Origin: Necropsobacter massiliensis
Lineage (GTDB): Bacteria > Pseudomonadota > Gammaproteobacteria > Enterobacterales > Pasteurellaceae
DNA length: 64,000 bases
Assembly: GCF_000827595.2 (NCBI RefSeq)
Contig: NZ_LN776184.1
Span: 62,001 to 126,000 of the forward strand
Reading direction: 5' to 3'
Of the stretch, positions 47,501 through 57,058 are shown piece by piece. Position 1 is the first letter of the stretch. Each line of letters begins with the position of its first letter. The translations under genes and the position numbers were made by a program. The notes under the pieces were generated by a model, which saw only the letters and a program-made list of their open reading frames with translations, was not told where the DNA came from and did no database searches.

Positions 47501-48997
47501 TAATGGTTGCCCGGCTACCTACGCGTAGCCGTGTGTTGAAACACTACTGAAAACGCTTTGAAATTATTAGGAGATTCCGGCTACCTACGCGTAGCCGTGT
47601 GTTGAAACGGCAAAGATAAAAACGCTGGGCGCGGAATTGACGCCGGCTACCTACGCGTAGCCGTGTGTTGAAACCATTGCTTAACGAAACCGCCATTGCT
47701 ATGCACTGCCCGGCTACCTACGCGTAGCCGTGTGTTGAAACCTCGATGATAGAGGTCACGCCATCTTGAATTATTCCGGCTACCTACGCGTAGCCGTGTG
47801 TTGAAACTAGCGCTGTTATATCCCGCCGGAATGGTGACATATCCGGCTACCTACGCGTAGCCGTGTGTTGAAACTCGTAAGCATGAAGAGGTATCTGAGA
47901 AATTATCTCCGGCTACCTACGCGTAGCCGTGTGTTGAAACCAATTTATGCTCACTTTCTCTGGCCAAATCATTGCCGGCTACCTACGCGTAGCCGTGTGT
48001 TGAAACCGCATAGGTATCAATAAAATTATTATAGATAGCTCCGGCTACCTACGCGTAGCCGTGTGTTGAAACCTGACGTTGTTATTGACAAGTTGCACAA
48101 ATGAGCCGGCTACCTACGCGTAGCCGTGTGTTGAAACTGTTGCTGTAAGTACCGTCGATGGCGCAATTATCGCCGGCTACCTACGCGTAGCCGTGTGTTG
48201 AAACTAATCCAATGAACCAAACTTTAAAATTATATGAAGCCGGCTACCTACGCGTAGCCGTGTGTTGAAACTTCCTTTTTTATCCTTGCGTATATCCAAA
48301 ATCATCCGGCTACCTACGCGTAGCCGTGTGTTGAAACATCAACCAAGCTGTCCGATAACGCCTCAAAAAATGCCGGCTACCTACGCGTAGCCGTGTGTTG
48401 AAACTCAATCCAGTCTGAATTGAATCCCATCTCGTGTAGCCGGCTACCTACGCGTAGCCGTGTGTTGAAACGGCAATGCCAAAAAAATGGTACGCTGGGA
48501 GGCGACCGGCTACCTACGCGTAGCCGTGTGTTGAAACTATTTCTGCGATCTATGATTTTCATAATTTTAACCGGCTACCTACGCGTAGCCGTGTGTTGAA
48601 ACTTTCCCATCTAAAAATTTTTGCATCGTTTTGCGATCCGGCTACCTACGCGTAGCCGTGTGTTGAAACTATTTCTGCGATCTATGATTTTCATAATTTT
48701 AATCCGGCTACCTACGCGTAGCCGTGTGTTGAAACATTAATAAAATCATCAATTGTCGGATAATTTGCACCGGCTACCTACGCGTAGCCGTGTGTTGAAA
48801 CCGTGCCTAATTGATAATTACTCCATTGCCCATTACCGGCTACCTACGCGTAGCCGTGTGTTGAAACGAGGTCTCTGTCGATTTCATCTAACGTAAACCG
48901 ACCGGCTACCTACGCGTAGCCGTGTGTTGAAACAAACATACTTATATGACGGAAATTTTGTTTGAGCCAGCTACTTGCGCTTGGCTTATGTTGAAAC
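44520..48997 (+). CRISPR. Type I-C CRISPR array, 67 perfect repeats plus a degenerate terminal repeat
   Basis: The 32-nt repeat starts CCGGCTAC and ends GTGTTGAAAC. By my count there are 67 copies without visible change plus one degenerate copy at 48966-48997, with 67 spacers of 32-36 nt (mean unit 66.4 bp). The repeat stem is CGGCTAC/GTAGCCG around CTACGC, leaving the 11-nt handle TGTGTTGAAAC. The centre also contains the palindrome CTACGCGTAG, a competing fold. The leader end is at the left, next to cas2. Spacer 1 (44552-44584) contains a host uptake signal. A two-spacer block is repeated (46015-46114 and 47411-47510), as is one spacer (48538-48570 and 48670-48703). Two spacers are reverse complements (45348-45382 and 48205-48239). 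Confidence 0.98.
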
Positions 48998-49234
48998 AAA
49001 TATCAGTACGATGGAAGATTTTTCCGGTGATTAAACGCAGGCTCTTGTTACCGCATTGATTTGAAAATATTGAATGAAATGAAGAATAAGTAGCGTTAAA
49101 ATTAAAAGGACTAAGCCCTTGCAATGCAGAACTCAGTCCTTGAATTAAGTGAGTCTAACTTTTTGAGGTCAGATCAACACAGTCTTTAATCTCATCGTTT
49201 TGCCTTAAAAGCTGATTAATTCCACCGCACTTTG
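48998..49234. other. Gap after the CRISPR array
   Basis: 237 bp between the terminal degenerate repeat and the end of cpdA. It holds an imperfect hairpin (AAGGACT at 49106-49112 pairing with AGTCCTT at 49135-49141 across a 22-nt loop) and one host uptake signal near 49225. A 60-codon minus-strand frame (49124-48942) runs into the array and has no recognisable product. No gene is called. The return of the uptake signal marks the right edge of the foreign segment. Confidence 0.5.
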
Positions 49235-50068
49235 TTAATAACCGTCGCCTAGCATATTCGGCAGGAAAACGGCGTGTTGAATGCGTTTTACCCGCGATTC
49301 AATGCGTCCGTCGTCATACAATTCGATTTCACGCCAGCCGGGTTGTAATGTGTCCAGTGCAAAACTGTTGCTGTCCGGCTTGAACTGGACACAGGTGGAA
49401 GGTGTTGCCAGCACGCGATAACCATACCATTCGCCGTCCACTTCCTGATGAATATGCCCGTATAAAATACCTTTCACGTTACGAAACGGTGACAATGTAT
49501 AAGCCAGATCCAGCGAATTACGCAGGTTGTGTTGATCCAGCCAAGCTGAATGAGTAGACAGAATATGATGATGCAACACAATCAGGGAATAACGTTCCGG
49601 ATGATCTTTCAATTTTGCTTGCAACCAATCTATCTGATATTGTCCCAACTGACCGTGTGGGACACCAAATACTTGGCTGTCAAGCATTAAAATCTGCCAA
49701 TGCTCACCGAGTAAAACATGTTTTATCGGGCTGATATTACCGTGTCTCTGCTCTAAAATATCAAACATTTTTGGCTGAAAATCATGGTTGCCCGGAATCC
49801 AAAACACCATTTTCTGCAACTTTTTGATGCTTTCGCAAAAGCGCAGATAACCTTCGTCACTGCTGTCTTGCACCAAATCGCCGGTGGCCAGTACAAGATC
49901 ATAATTAAAATCGCTTTGGCAAATCTCGGTTAATACTTGATTAAAGCTCGCCTGGGTGTTGATTCCGAGCAATTCGCCGTTTTTTTCATCTTTAAACAAA
50001 TGGGGATCAGTAATTTGGATTAACCGTATAACCTTCTCCGAGGTTTGATATGTATAAGTGTTTACCAA
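49235..50068 (-). CDS. cpdA: 3',5'-cyclic AMP phosphodiesterase CpdA
   Basis: Metallophosphoesterase of 277 aa that hydrolyses cAMP. All five metal motifs are visible: DPHLF, GDLVQD, GNHD, HHH and GHIH. It probably starts at TTG 50068, nine bases after GGGAGG; no ATG is available close to the family start. In Haemophilus cAMP and CRP switch on competence, and loss of the homologue (icc) raises transformation, so the enzyme connects to uptake of DNA in this host. Confidence 0.9.
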   Translation of the reverse strand: MVNTYTYQTSEKVIRLIQITDPHLFKDEKNGELLGINTQASFNQVLTEICQSDFNYDLVLATGDLVQDSSDEGYLRFCESIKKLQKMVFWIPGNHDFQPKMFDILEQRHGNISPIKHVLLGEHWQILMLDSQVFGVPHGQLGQYQIDWLQAKLKDHPERYSLIVLHHHILSTHSAWLDQHNLRNSLDLAYTLSPFRNVKGILYGHIHQEVDGEWYGYRVLATPSTCVQFKPDSNSFALDTLQPGWREIELYDDGRIESRVKRIQHAVFLPNMLGDGY

Positions 50069-50218
50069 GTGATCCGTCCTCCCTTAATATCCTTATATTT
50101 TATGTTCCAAACTGAGTTATAACTTACGGATTTGAAAAAAATTTGCATCAGTAAAATCCAAAAAATGTTAACACTGTCATATTTTCACAGCGATTTTATG
50201 CCAAAAATAAAAGCTGTA

Positions 50219-50851
50219 TCACATTTTTCCGTCCCATTTTTGCTGCAACATGAGGTAATTCAGCTGTAACCATAGCAAACCGGTCACCGCAATGCCGTTA
50301 TCAATTTTGCCTTGGCAAACCCATTGATAAGCGGTTTCCCGCGCGATCACATGGACGCGAATATCCTCATGTTCCTCCGCCAGTCCATGAATGCCTTTTG
50401 CCTTTGCGCTGTCCACCTTGCCGGCAAAAATATGAATACGTTCAAGCACGCCGCCCGGGCTGTCCCACATGCTCAGAGCATGGGTTAACTGCGTGACCTG
50501 TATGCCGGCTTCTTCCTCACTTTCGCGTAATGCCACTTCATCCGGTCGTTCGCCCTCTTCCACCATGCCGGCGATTAATTCAAACAACCAGGGCGATTGA
50601 GCTAAATTCGGATCATATGCCCCAATGCGCACCTGTTCGACTAAAATCACCTTATCCGCCTGCGGGTCATAGGCAATCACAGCCGACGCTGCACCTTTTA
50701 CCAGCAATTCGCGAGTAACCACATCGCTCATACCGCCGGCAAACAATTTGTGTTTAAACTGAATTTTTTTCAACGTAAAGAAACCGCTGTACAGGGTTTC
50801 CTCGTGCAAAATTTGAATATCCTGTTGTGTAAATTGTTGATCTGCGTTCAT
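50219..50851 (-). CDS. nudF: ADP-ribose pyrophosphatase NudF
   Basis: Nudix hydrolase of 210 aa that splits ADP-ribose to AMP and ribose 5-phosphate. The complete Nudix box GMVEEGERPDEVALRESEEE is present near residue 100-120. The start at 50851 has AAGGA seven bases upstream and gives the E. coli length (209 aa); the frame is open 40 codons further but that part is not conserved. In many gamma-proteobacteria nudF lies beside cpdA, as here. Confidence 0.92.
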   Translation of the reverse strand: MNADQQFTQQDIQILHEETLYSGFFTLKKIQFKHKLFAGGMSDVVTRELLVKGAASAVIAYDPQADKVILVEQVRIGAYDPNLAQSPWLFELIAGMVEEGERPDEVALRESEEEAGIQVTQLTHALSMWDSPGGVLERIHIFAGKVDSAKAKGIHGLAEEHEDIRVHVIARETAYQWVCQGKIDNGIAVTGLLWLQLNYLMLQQKWDGKM

Positions 50852-51000
50852 CTTACAATCCTTAAGCGTGGTTGACGCCAATTTCCGTATATCACATAAC
50901 ATCGCACCATAGGCGAAAACAGAATACCTGCGATTATTTTTGACTTTGCCGATAAAAAAAGGTTCACTCACGTAAACCCTTTATTTGAGCGAAAACCGCC

Positions 51001-51426
51001 TCAGCTTTTTCGTAATCGCTCGGTACTGACTAAAAACAAGGCGATAACCATCAACAAAATCGCACCGGAAAATAATATTGCATTAATCGGGCTTGAATGA
51101 TCGACAATGATTAAACGCACCATGGCAGTAATACCGATATAGATAAAATAGCGCAACGGAAAATGGTAATTGGTTTTAAAATATTTGACGATTAGCGCCA
51201 GAAACTCAAAATAGAGAAAATACACTACGATTTTTTCCACCAGCAGATAAGACGCCTCTTTCGATGGTTCAAATAAAACCAGCACCAATCCACAGATTTC
51301 TTTTGCCAGAAAAACCACCAAAATCGCCGCTAGCACCAGCAAGGAAATATTCAAGATCCATTGCAGCAGAGCAGAAACGCCTTTACTGAAATAATTTAAG
51401 CTTTCTTCCGTTGTATGTTTTGTCAT
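51001..51426 (-). CDS. psiE: Phosphate-starvation-inducible protein PsiE
   Basis: Inner-membrane protein of 141 aa with four hydrophobic helices and the conserved [13 protein letters not shown] and [19 protein letters not shown] segments of PsiE. In E. coli it is induced by phosphate limitation and controlled by PhoB and cAMP-CRP; the molecular role is unknown. It starts 3 bp after the peptidase gene in the same direction. Confidence 0.88.
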   Translation of the reverse strand: MTKHTTEESLNYFSKGVSALLQWILNISLLVLAAILVVFLAKEICGLVLVLFEPSKEASYLLVEKIVVYFLYFEFLALIVKYFKTNYHFPLRYFIYIGITAMVRLIIVDHSSPINAILFSGAILLMVIALFLVSTERLRKS

Positions 51427-51429
51427 AAT

Positions 51430-52122
51430 TTAGTGAATAAAAAACTGTTCAAAAAGCTGCGCGAAATGCGCGGTTAACGTGGCTTTACCGGCAATACTTT
51501 CATGCTGCCATGCGGCAAGCAGTATATCCGGTCCGAATTGGCGCTGAGCCTGATCGGCAATCGGCAGGTAGCTGATATGCCAAGGTTCGCGCCCGATCGC
51601 CAGCTGTGGGGCAAGATGCAAAAACGGCAAGGCGAAATCAAAGGCATTTAAGTTTTCCTGCAACCATTGACTTAATTCAAAAAAATAACCGTTTTGTTCA
51701 TATTCCCAAGGCTCCAACTGCAATTTTTGTTGCGCGGGCAATAAATCAGGATCAAAAACGTCAATCTCCGTTCCCCAATGGTGTCGGCTGCCGCCCGGCA
51801 GCGCCGACCAGCGTAAAATTGCACGACATTTTTCCCAATCGGAAAGTGCGGTCAGATTTAACGGATTTCCTTGATCATCATGCACCTTGCGTTCGCCGCA
51901 AAATTTTTCGTTCCAGATTTGCTGCTGACGAGAAAAATCCCGAAAACTGCTAGCTGGCTGTAAATTAAAGCCATTTTGCACCGCACTTTTTTGCAACGCC
52001 TGAAACGCCTTTAATGCTTGCGGTTGTAGAAAATGGTTATCCGAAAACGGACAGGGAAGATGCTGTAAATGCGCGCGAGATTTTCCGCTCAGCATCTCGG
52101 GGGTAAATAACAGGGTCGTCAT
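51430..52122 (-). CDS. M15-family D-Ala-D-Ala carboxypeptidase-like protein
   Basis: VanY/DacB-type zinc peptidase of 230 aa from the ATG at 52122. The zinc motif SxHxxGxxxD appears as SRHHWGTEIDVFD, and the third ligand in EPWHIS. No signal peptide is seen, so a cytoplasmic role (for example peptidoglycan recycling) or a missed export route are both open. The upstream frame start at 52176 overlaps dapE and is less likely. Confidence 0.75.
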   Translation of the reverse strand: MTTLLFTPEMLSGKSRAHLQHLPCPFSDNHFLQPQALKAFQALQKSAVQNGFNLQPASSFRDFSRQQQIWNEKFCGERKVHDDQGNPLNLTALSDWEKCRAILRWSALPGGSRHHWGTEIDVFDPDLLPAQQKLQLEPWEYEQNGYFFELSQWLQENLNAFDFALPFLHLAPQLAIGREPWHISYLPIADQAQRQFGPDILLAAWQHESIAGKATLTAHFAQLFEQFFIH

Positions 52123-52144
52123 GCTTGGTATTGCCTCTTTCGGT

Positions 52145-53314
52145 CTAGACACCGCTGTTGTTGTGCGCAGTTTCAACCGCAGAATCGTCCAGCAGTTTAA
52201 CCAGCATGGACTGATACACCCGCCCCAGCAGTGTCAAATCATCGCAGCTAACACATTCATTGACCTTATGAATGGTGGCATTAAGCGGTCCGAGTTCCAC
52301 CACTTCCGCCCCCATTAAGGCAATAAAACGTCCATCGGAGGTGCCACCGCCAGTTTCAAGCCGCGGGCGAATATGAGCGATTTGGTGCAGGCTTTCTACC
52401 ACCGCATTGACCAATCTGCCCGGCTCGGTGAGAAACGGTTTGCCGGATAAATTCCATTCAATACGATAAGTCAAACCATGTTTTTGCAGCATCGCCGCAA
52501 CGGTATTTTGGATGATTTCATCAGTCACTTCAGTGCAATAACGTAAATTAAATTGGACAAAAAGCTCGCCTGGAATCACATTATTGCTACCCGTGCCAGC
52601 CTGAATATTGGCGATTTGCAGGCTGGTCGGCGGAAAAAAAGCATTGCCCTGATCCCATTGATAAGCGGTCAGTTCACTCAGAAACGGCAGCGCTTTATGT
52701 ACCGGATTTTGCGCCAAATGCGGATATGCCACATGCCCTTGAACGCCTTCAATATATAGATCCGCCGTGATTGAACCGCGGCGTCCGTTTTTCACCACAT
52801 CTCCCACACGTTGCGCGCTGGAAGGTTCGCCGACCATACAATAATCAATGCTTTCACCGCGCGCCATTAAGGTTTGCACCACCCGAACCGTGCCGTCTTT
52901 CGCCGCCGCTTCTTCATCGGAGGTAATCAACAACGCCACAGTGCCGCTGTGCGTCGGGTTGGCTTGCACATAGGCTTCCGCCGCAACAATCATCGCCGCC
53001 AGCGAGCCTTTCATATCCGCCGCGCCGCGCCCGTATAGCATATCGTTGTCAATATGTGCGCTAAAAGGTGGATAGCGCCATTGAGTTTCATCCCCTGCTG
53101 GCACCACATCAGTATGCCCGGCGAACGCCACTACCGGCGCACCATGACCGTGTTTTGCCCATAAATTTAAGGTATTGTTAAAAGGCAACCATTCAATACT
53201 GAATCCCAGCGCTTGTAAACGCTCGGCAATCATCTGCTGACACCCCTGATCATCGGGGCTGACAGAAGGTCGTTGAATTAACTGTCGGGCTAAATCAACA
53301 ATGCTTTTTTTCAT
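52145..53314 (-). CDS. dapE: Succinyl-diaminopimelate desuccinylase DapE
   Basis: Makes LL-diaminopimelate for lysine and cell wall synthesis. M20 zinc peptidase of 389 aa with [12 protein letters not shown] (His and Asp ligands), [11 protein letters not shown] and [11 protein letters not shown]. The last residues are a short extension compared with E. coli (375 aa). It follows the ArsC-like gene with a 17-bp gap, an arrangement (yffB-dapE) conserved in gamma-proteobacteria. Confidence 0.95.
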   Translation of the reverse strand: MKKSIVDLARQLIQRPSVSPDDQGCQQMIAERLQALGFSIEWLPFNNTLNLWAKHGHGAPVVAFAGHTDVVPAGDETQWRYPPFSAHIDNDMLYGRGAADMKGSLAAMIVAAEAYVQANPTHSGTVALLITSDEEAAAKDGTVRVVQTLMARGESIDYCMVGEPSSAQRVGDVVKNGRRGSITADLYIEGVQGHVAYPHLAQNPVHKALPFLSELTAYQWDQGNAFFPPTSLQIANIQAGTGSNNVIPGELFVQFNLRYCTEVTDEIIQNTVAAMLQKHGLTYRIEWNLSGKPFLTEPGRLVNAVVESLHQIAHIRPRLETGGGTSDGRFIALMGAEVVELGPLNATIHKVNECVSCDDLTLLGRVYQSMLVKLLDDSAVETAHNNSGV

Positions 53315-53331
53315 TTTTTACATCCTGTTAA

Positions 53332-53685
53332 TTATTCGCCTTGCGTTAACGCAGCCGCATAGGCTTGTTCGTCAAACCCGATTAGAGCAATATTGCCTTG
53401 TAGAATAATCGGGCGTTTTATCAGGGTCGGCTGTGCCAACAGCTGTTCAAGTGCGGTCTGTTTTGACAAAGTTTCTTTCACCTGTTGATCTAAATGGCGC
53501 CAAGTAGTGCTGCGTTTGTTGACCAGATTTTGCCAGCCGAAACGGTTTTCTGCCTCCACCAGCCAGGCACGCGTCAACCCGTCGGTACGGTAATCGTGCA
53601 GCTGATGTTCAATATGATGTTCTGCCAGCCATTTCAGGGCTTTTTTTACCGTATCGCAATTTTTAATGCCGTAAACCGTAATCAT
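53332..53685 (-). CDS. yffB: ArsC/Spx-family protein YffB
   Basis: Thioredoxin-fold protein of 117 aa of the ArsC family with the single active-site cysteine in YGIKNCDTVKKAL (Cys10) and the conserved RP in LIKRPII. E. coli YffB resembles glutathione-dependent thiol reductases; true arsenate reductase activity is not implied. It lies 1 bp after gsp and directly upstream of dapE. Confidence 0.88.
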   Translation of the reverse strand: MITVYGIKNCDTVKKALKWLAEHHIEHQLHDYRTDGLTRAWLVEAENRFGWQNLVNKRSTTWRHLDQQVKETLSKQTALEQLLAQPTLIKRPIILQGNIALIGFDEQAYAAALTQGE

Positions 53686-55596
53686 TTAATCTTCCTGTTG
53701 TAAAAAATCATTATCCGCCAGTACACGCAGCGGCTGCATATCACTGTTGCCGACAATAACACGACTCGGATCGGAACGCAAACAGCTGCCACCGTAATGC
53801 CCGCCGACGGTAAAGGTGCAGAGCTGCACATAGACCTCTTCTACTTTCGGCAAACACCAAAGTTGCTGATAAATATATTCTTGCTGATGAAAACGCCCGT
53901 CCGTTTCATCCAGCACGGTTTTAGTGTCGCCGACTAAGGTCACATTATTGCCGCAACGACCAGCAATCGGTTTTTTCGCATAGCCGTTTTTCAGCAGGGC
54001 TGGCGTTAATTCAAAGCTGGATTCCAATAAATAGCGATGATTCGGGAACAGCGACCATAGCACTGGCAAAATCGCTTTATTGCTCGGAATCGCAGTCCAC
54101 AGCGGTTCATAAACCAGCACTTCAGGGCGCAACAAAACATCAATTAAGCGCACGTGATCTTCGGGATAGCCGGTCCGAATCGGCGGTGCCACCGCGCGCC
54201 CGCCGGTTTCTTCACGCAACTGCTCCAATACGGTTTCCCACGCCCAAGTTTTCCATACGCTCAGCACCTGATGTTGTTCATCATCCAGCAAACGACCGCG
54301 CTGATCCCAATGTAGCCCTTGCGTGCCATGAATAATTTTCGCCTTGTAGCCTGCCTGTGTCAGTGCCGATTGCATAAACAGCGCATGATAATCCTCCTCA
54401 CTGTCGTTATCCTGCAAAATATGCACCAACGGTGCATGCTCGCGATGCTTCCAGCAATCGGTCAGCGCATCACGCAAATGCGCGCCCGGATCACTGCCTT
54501 CATGCAAGCCGCCCTGCTGCGCCCAACGAGCGAGAATCGCGCCGGCTTCCGCGTGGCAGGACGCCGAATCCGCATTATATTCATATACTTTCAGACCGCG
54601 TTCGCTCAAACAAAAATCAAGGCGACCGGAAATCGTCTGGTAACGGCGGTTTTGCCAAGACAAACGCAGACGCGGCCACAATAATTGCGGAATATTGAAA
54701 TAGCGTAATAAATTATCGTTCTGCAACACTTTTTCAGTAGCATGCAGATACATTAAATGTAGTTCATTTGTGGCGCGGATCAGTTCATGCTGCGCACTTT
54801 CGGAAATTGTGAAATAACGATATTGATCGGAAAAATTGATGCGATGCCCTTTCATCGCGGCGATATAACGACTTTCCAGCGGATCAGCATCGTTCAGCCA
54901 TTGTTCGCTGAACTGTCCGTTATCTTCCAGTCTGCACGCATGAATACGCAGGGTTTGCGGCGCCGGTGTCGGGCGTGGCAGGCTATATGTCGTATCCTCA
55001 GTCTGAATCATCCAGCCCAGAATTTCCGTATCGGGGAAAGTATCCTGCACATAATAACCGTCATCATTGACTGTCATCGACAACTCACGTGTCCATTGCT
55101 GACCGCTTGGCAAGCGATAGTGAATCACATTCTGTTCCGCGATCCGAATACTGTGCGCCAGCACCTCGGTAATAATCGCCACATGACCGGTTTCTTTAAA
55201 TTCGCCGCCCTCCTGCCAAATCAGCAGTGCGCCCGGTTGCGGCGCTTTCTTGCTGCCGTTGGCAAAAGCCTGTAGCGGCACCAGCGCATCGTTGACCACC
55301 TGACGCAGAAAACGCAAGGAAAAAATCTCATAAGCCATGCCCACATCGCTGAACACCATACCGTAATTTAAATATAGATAACGGCGGGCGAACTCCACGC
55401 ATTGCCATTTATAGCCCATATATTCGCGTCCCAAATAGCTGCGAAATGCCGCATCGTCGGGAAACTCGTTTTTATCGGCGGTGTCATAATCGGAAGAATA
55501 AATCGCAATGCCGCCCGGCGCATAACCGAGTAAACTGCCGAAAGGGTCATGGGTAACAATATTGGGTGAAATCTCTGATGCGGATAATTCAGGCAT
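53686..55596 (-). CDS. gsp: Bifunctional glutathionylspermidine amidase/synthetase
   Basis: Joins glutathione and spermidine and also hydrolyses the product. The 636-aa protein has an N-terminal CHAP amidase (Cys66 in KWQCVEFARRY, His in GHVAIITEV) and a C-terminal ATP-grasp-like synthetase (from about residue 200, ending VGGHYGGSCLRSDPSRVI). The start at 55596 is chosen from the E. coli alignment (619 aa); the frame is open 15 codons upstream. The product helps thiol protection of proteins in oxidative stress in E. coli. Confidence 0.93.
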   Translation of the reverse strand: MPELSASEISPNIVTHDPFGSLLGYAPGGIAIYSSDYDTADKNEFPDDAAFRSYLGREYMGYKWQCVEFARRYLYLNYGMVFSDVGMAYEIFSLRFLRQVVNDALVPLQAFANGSKKAPQPGALLIWQEGGEFKETGHVAIITEVLAHSIRIAEQNVIHYRLPSGQQWTRELSMTVNDDGYYVQDTFPDTEILGWMIQTEDTTYSLPRPTPAPQTLRIHACRLEDNGQFSEQWLNDADPLESRYIAAMKGHRINFSDQYRYFTISESAQHELIRATNELHLMYLHATEKVLQNDNLLRYFNIPQLLWPRLRLSWQNRRYQTISGRLDFCLSERGLKVYEYNADSASCHAEAGAILARWAQQGGLHEGSDPGAHLRDALTDCWKHREHAPLVHILQDNDSEEDYHALFMQSALTQAGYKAKIIHGTQGLHWDQRGRLLDDEQHQVLSVWKTWAWETVLEQLREETGGRAVAPPIRTGYPEDHVRLIDVLLRPEVLVYEPLWTAIPSNKAILPVLWSLFPNHRYLLESSFELTPALLKNGYAKKPIAGRCGNNVTLVGDTKTVLDETDGRFHQQEYIYQQLWCLPKVEEVYVQLCTFTVGGHYGGSCLRSDPSRVIVGNSDMQPLRVLADNDFLQQED

Positions 55597-55655
55597 GGCA
55601 GGCTCCGAGTAGATTAAAATACGCGCGTAGTATAGATCCAATCGGAAACAAAAAC

Positions 55656-55714
55656 AAAAGTGCGGTGGTTTTTTCCGAGGTTTTTAAAACGCCCGCCAAA
55701 CCGACCGCACTTTT
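55656..55714. terminator. Inverted pair of uptake signals between gsp and thrC
   Basis: AAAAGTGCGGT (55656-55666) and ACCGCACTTTT (55704-55714) form an 11-bp stem across a 37-nt loop, just past the thrC stop. Read leftward, the second arm is followed by TGTTTTTGTTT. Inverted uptake-signal pairs commonly act as terminators in Haemophilus, and this one would close the thr operon. Confidence 0.65.
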
Positions 55715-55726
55715 CCGGCATAAGAT

Positions 55727-57004
55727 TTATTTCTTCAACAAATAAGCGCGCAGTGCCGAAAAATCATTTTCCATTTTATCGGATAATAACGGCAGCCGAT
55801 TATGCTTATCCAACGCCGCCGGCAAATCCAGCTGAACAGACAAAATCCGCTCCACGCTTTCTTTAAACTTGGCCGGATGCGCCGTGCACAGGAACAACCC
55901 GCTTTCGCCCGCTTGCAGATCCTGTTTTAGCGCCCGATAAGCTACTGCTCCGTGCGGTTCGCATAAATAGCCTTTGGCATACATATCGCGCAACGTATCT
56001 TCCGTTTCGGCGTCTGTTACTGCGATGGAATGCAGCTCGGATAACGACCAATTATTGCGTTTAAACAATTCTTCCACTCGCGGCCAGTTATTCGGACGGC
56101 TGACATCCATGGCATTAGATAAGGTGGCGACCGTGGCATGCGGATCCCAGTGACCGCCCGCCAAATAGCGCGGCACGGTATCATTAGCGTTGGTGGCGGC
56201 GATAAAACGTTTAATCGGCAAACCCAAAGTTTTTGCGATTAAACCGGCGGTTAAGTTGCCGAAGTTACCACTCGGCACGCAAACCACCATATTTTCTCGT
56301 TCCTGTTTCGGCAATTGCGCCGCCGCTTCAAAATAATAACAAACCTGCGCCAATAAACGGCTGATATTGATTGAGTTAGCCGAATTCAGCCCGATAGCCT
56401 GACGCAACGCTTCATCATCAAAAGCCTGTTTAACCAGCGCCTGACAGGCATCGAAATCGGCATTTACCGCAACCGTGCGGATATTGCCGCCCAGCGTACA
56501 GAACAATTTTTCCTGTAACGGGCTGATTTTCCCTTGCGGATATAAAATCACTACCTCAATATTTTCCAGCCCATAGAAAGCATGCGCTACCGCCGCGCCA
56601 GTATCGCCAGAGGTGGCAGTTAAAATAGTGATTTTGCCGTCACCGCGCACCGCTGCCAGCGCCTGCGCCATAAAACGACCGCCGAAATCCTTAAACGCCA
56701 ATGTCGGTCCGTGGAACAATTCCAGCGCATAAACGCCCGCTTCCACCTTCGCCACCGGTGCCGGAAAATCAAACGCATTGCGCACCATTTGATTGAGCTG
56801 CTCGCGCGGGAGCTCCTCACCGATTAACGTGGCTAAAATTGCCTGACTGCGTTCAACCAGTGGCAACGCCAGTAATTGTTCGATATTGTCCAGTTGCGGG
56901 ATCTGTGCGGGAAAGAAAAGTCCCTGATCCTTTCCTAAGCCCTGACGTACCGCCTGAGCGAAATTAACCCGTTGCTCCGGGTGTTTGATATTGTATAAGT
57001 CCAT
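55727..57004 (-). CDS. thrC: Threonine synthase ThrC
   Basis: PLP enzyme of 425 aa converting homoserine phosphate to threonine. The PLP lysine is in LAFKDFGGRF and the phosphate-binding loop in TATSGDTGAAV; VCVPSGNFGNLTAGL is also typical. Last gene of the leftward thrABC operon, 54 bp after thrB. Confidence 0.96.
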   Translation of the reverse strand: MDLYNIKHPEQRVNFAQAVRQGLGKDQGLFFPAQIPQLDNIEQLLALPLVERSQAILATLIGEELPREQLNQMVRNAFDFPAPVAKVEAGVYALELFHGPTLAFKDFGGRFMAQALAAVRGDGKITILTATSGDTGAAVAHAFYGLENIEVVILYPQGKISPLQEKLFCTLGGNIRTVAVNADFDACQALVKQAFDDEALRQAIGLNSANSINISRLLAQVCYYFEAAAQLPKQERENMVVCVPSGNFGNLTAGLIAKTLGLPIKRFIAATNANDTVPRYLAGGHWDPHATVATLSNAMDVSRPNNWPRVEELFKRNNWSLSELHSIAVTDAETEDTLRDMYAKGYLCEPHGAVAYRALKQDLQAGESGLFLCTAHPAKFKESVERILSVQLDLPAALDKHNRLPLLSDKMENDFSALRAYLLKK

Positions 57005-57058
57005 AATCTGTCCTGCTCGGTTAATCGGTTAAATGTGTAAATCCTGATCCAATTTCAA

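Noticed and set aside
48942-49124. A 60-codon minus-strand gene at the array end
   Set aside because: It runs into the last spacer and degenerate repeat, and resembles nothing I know.
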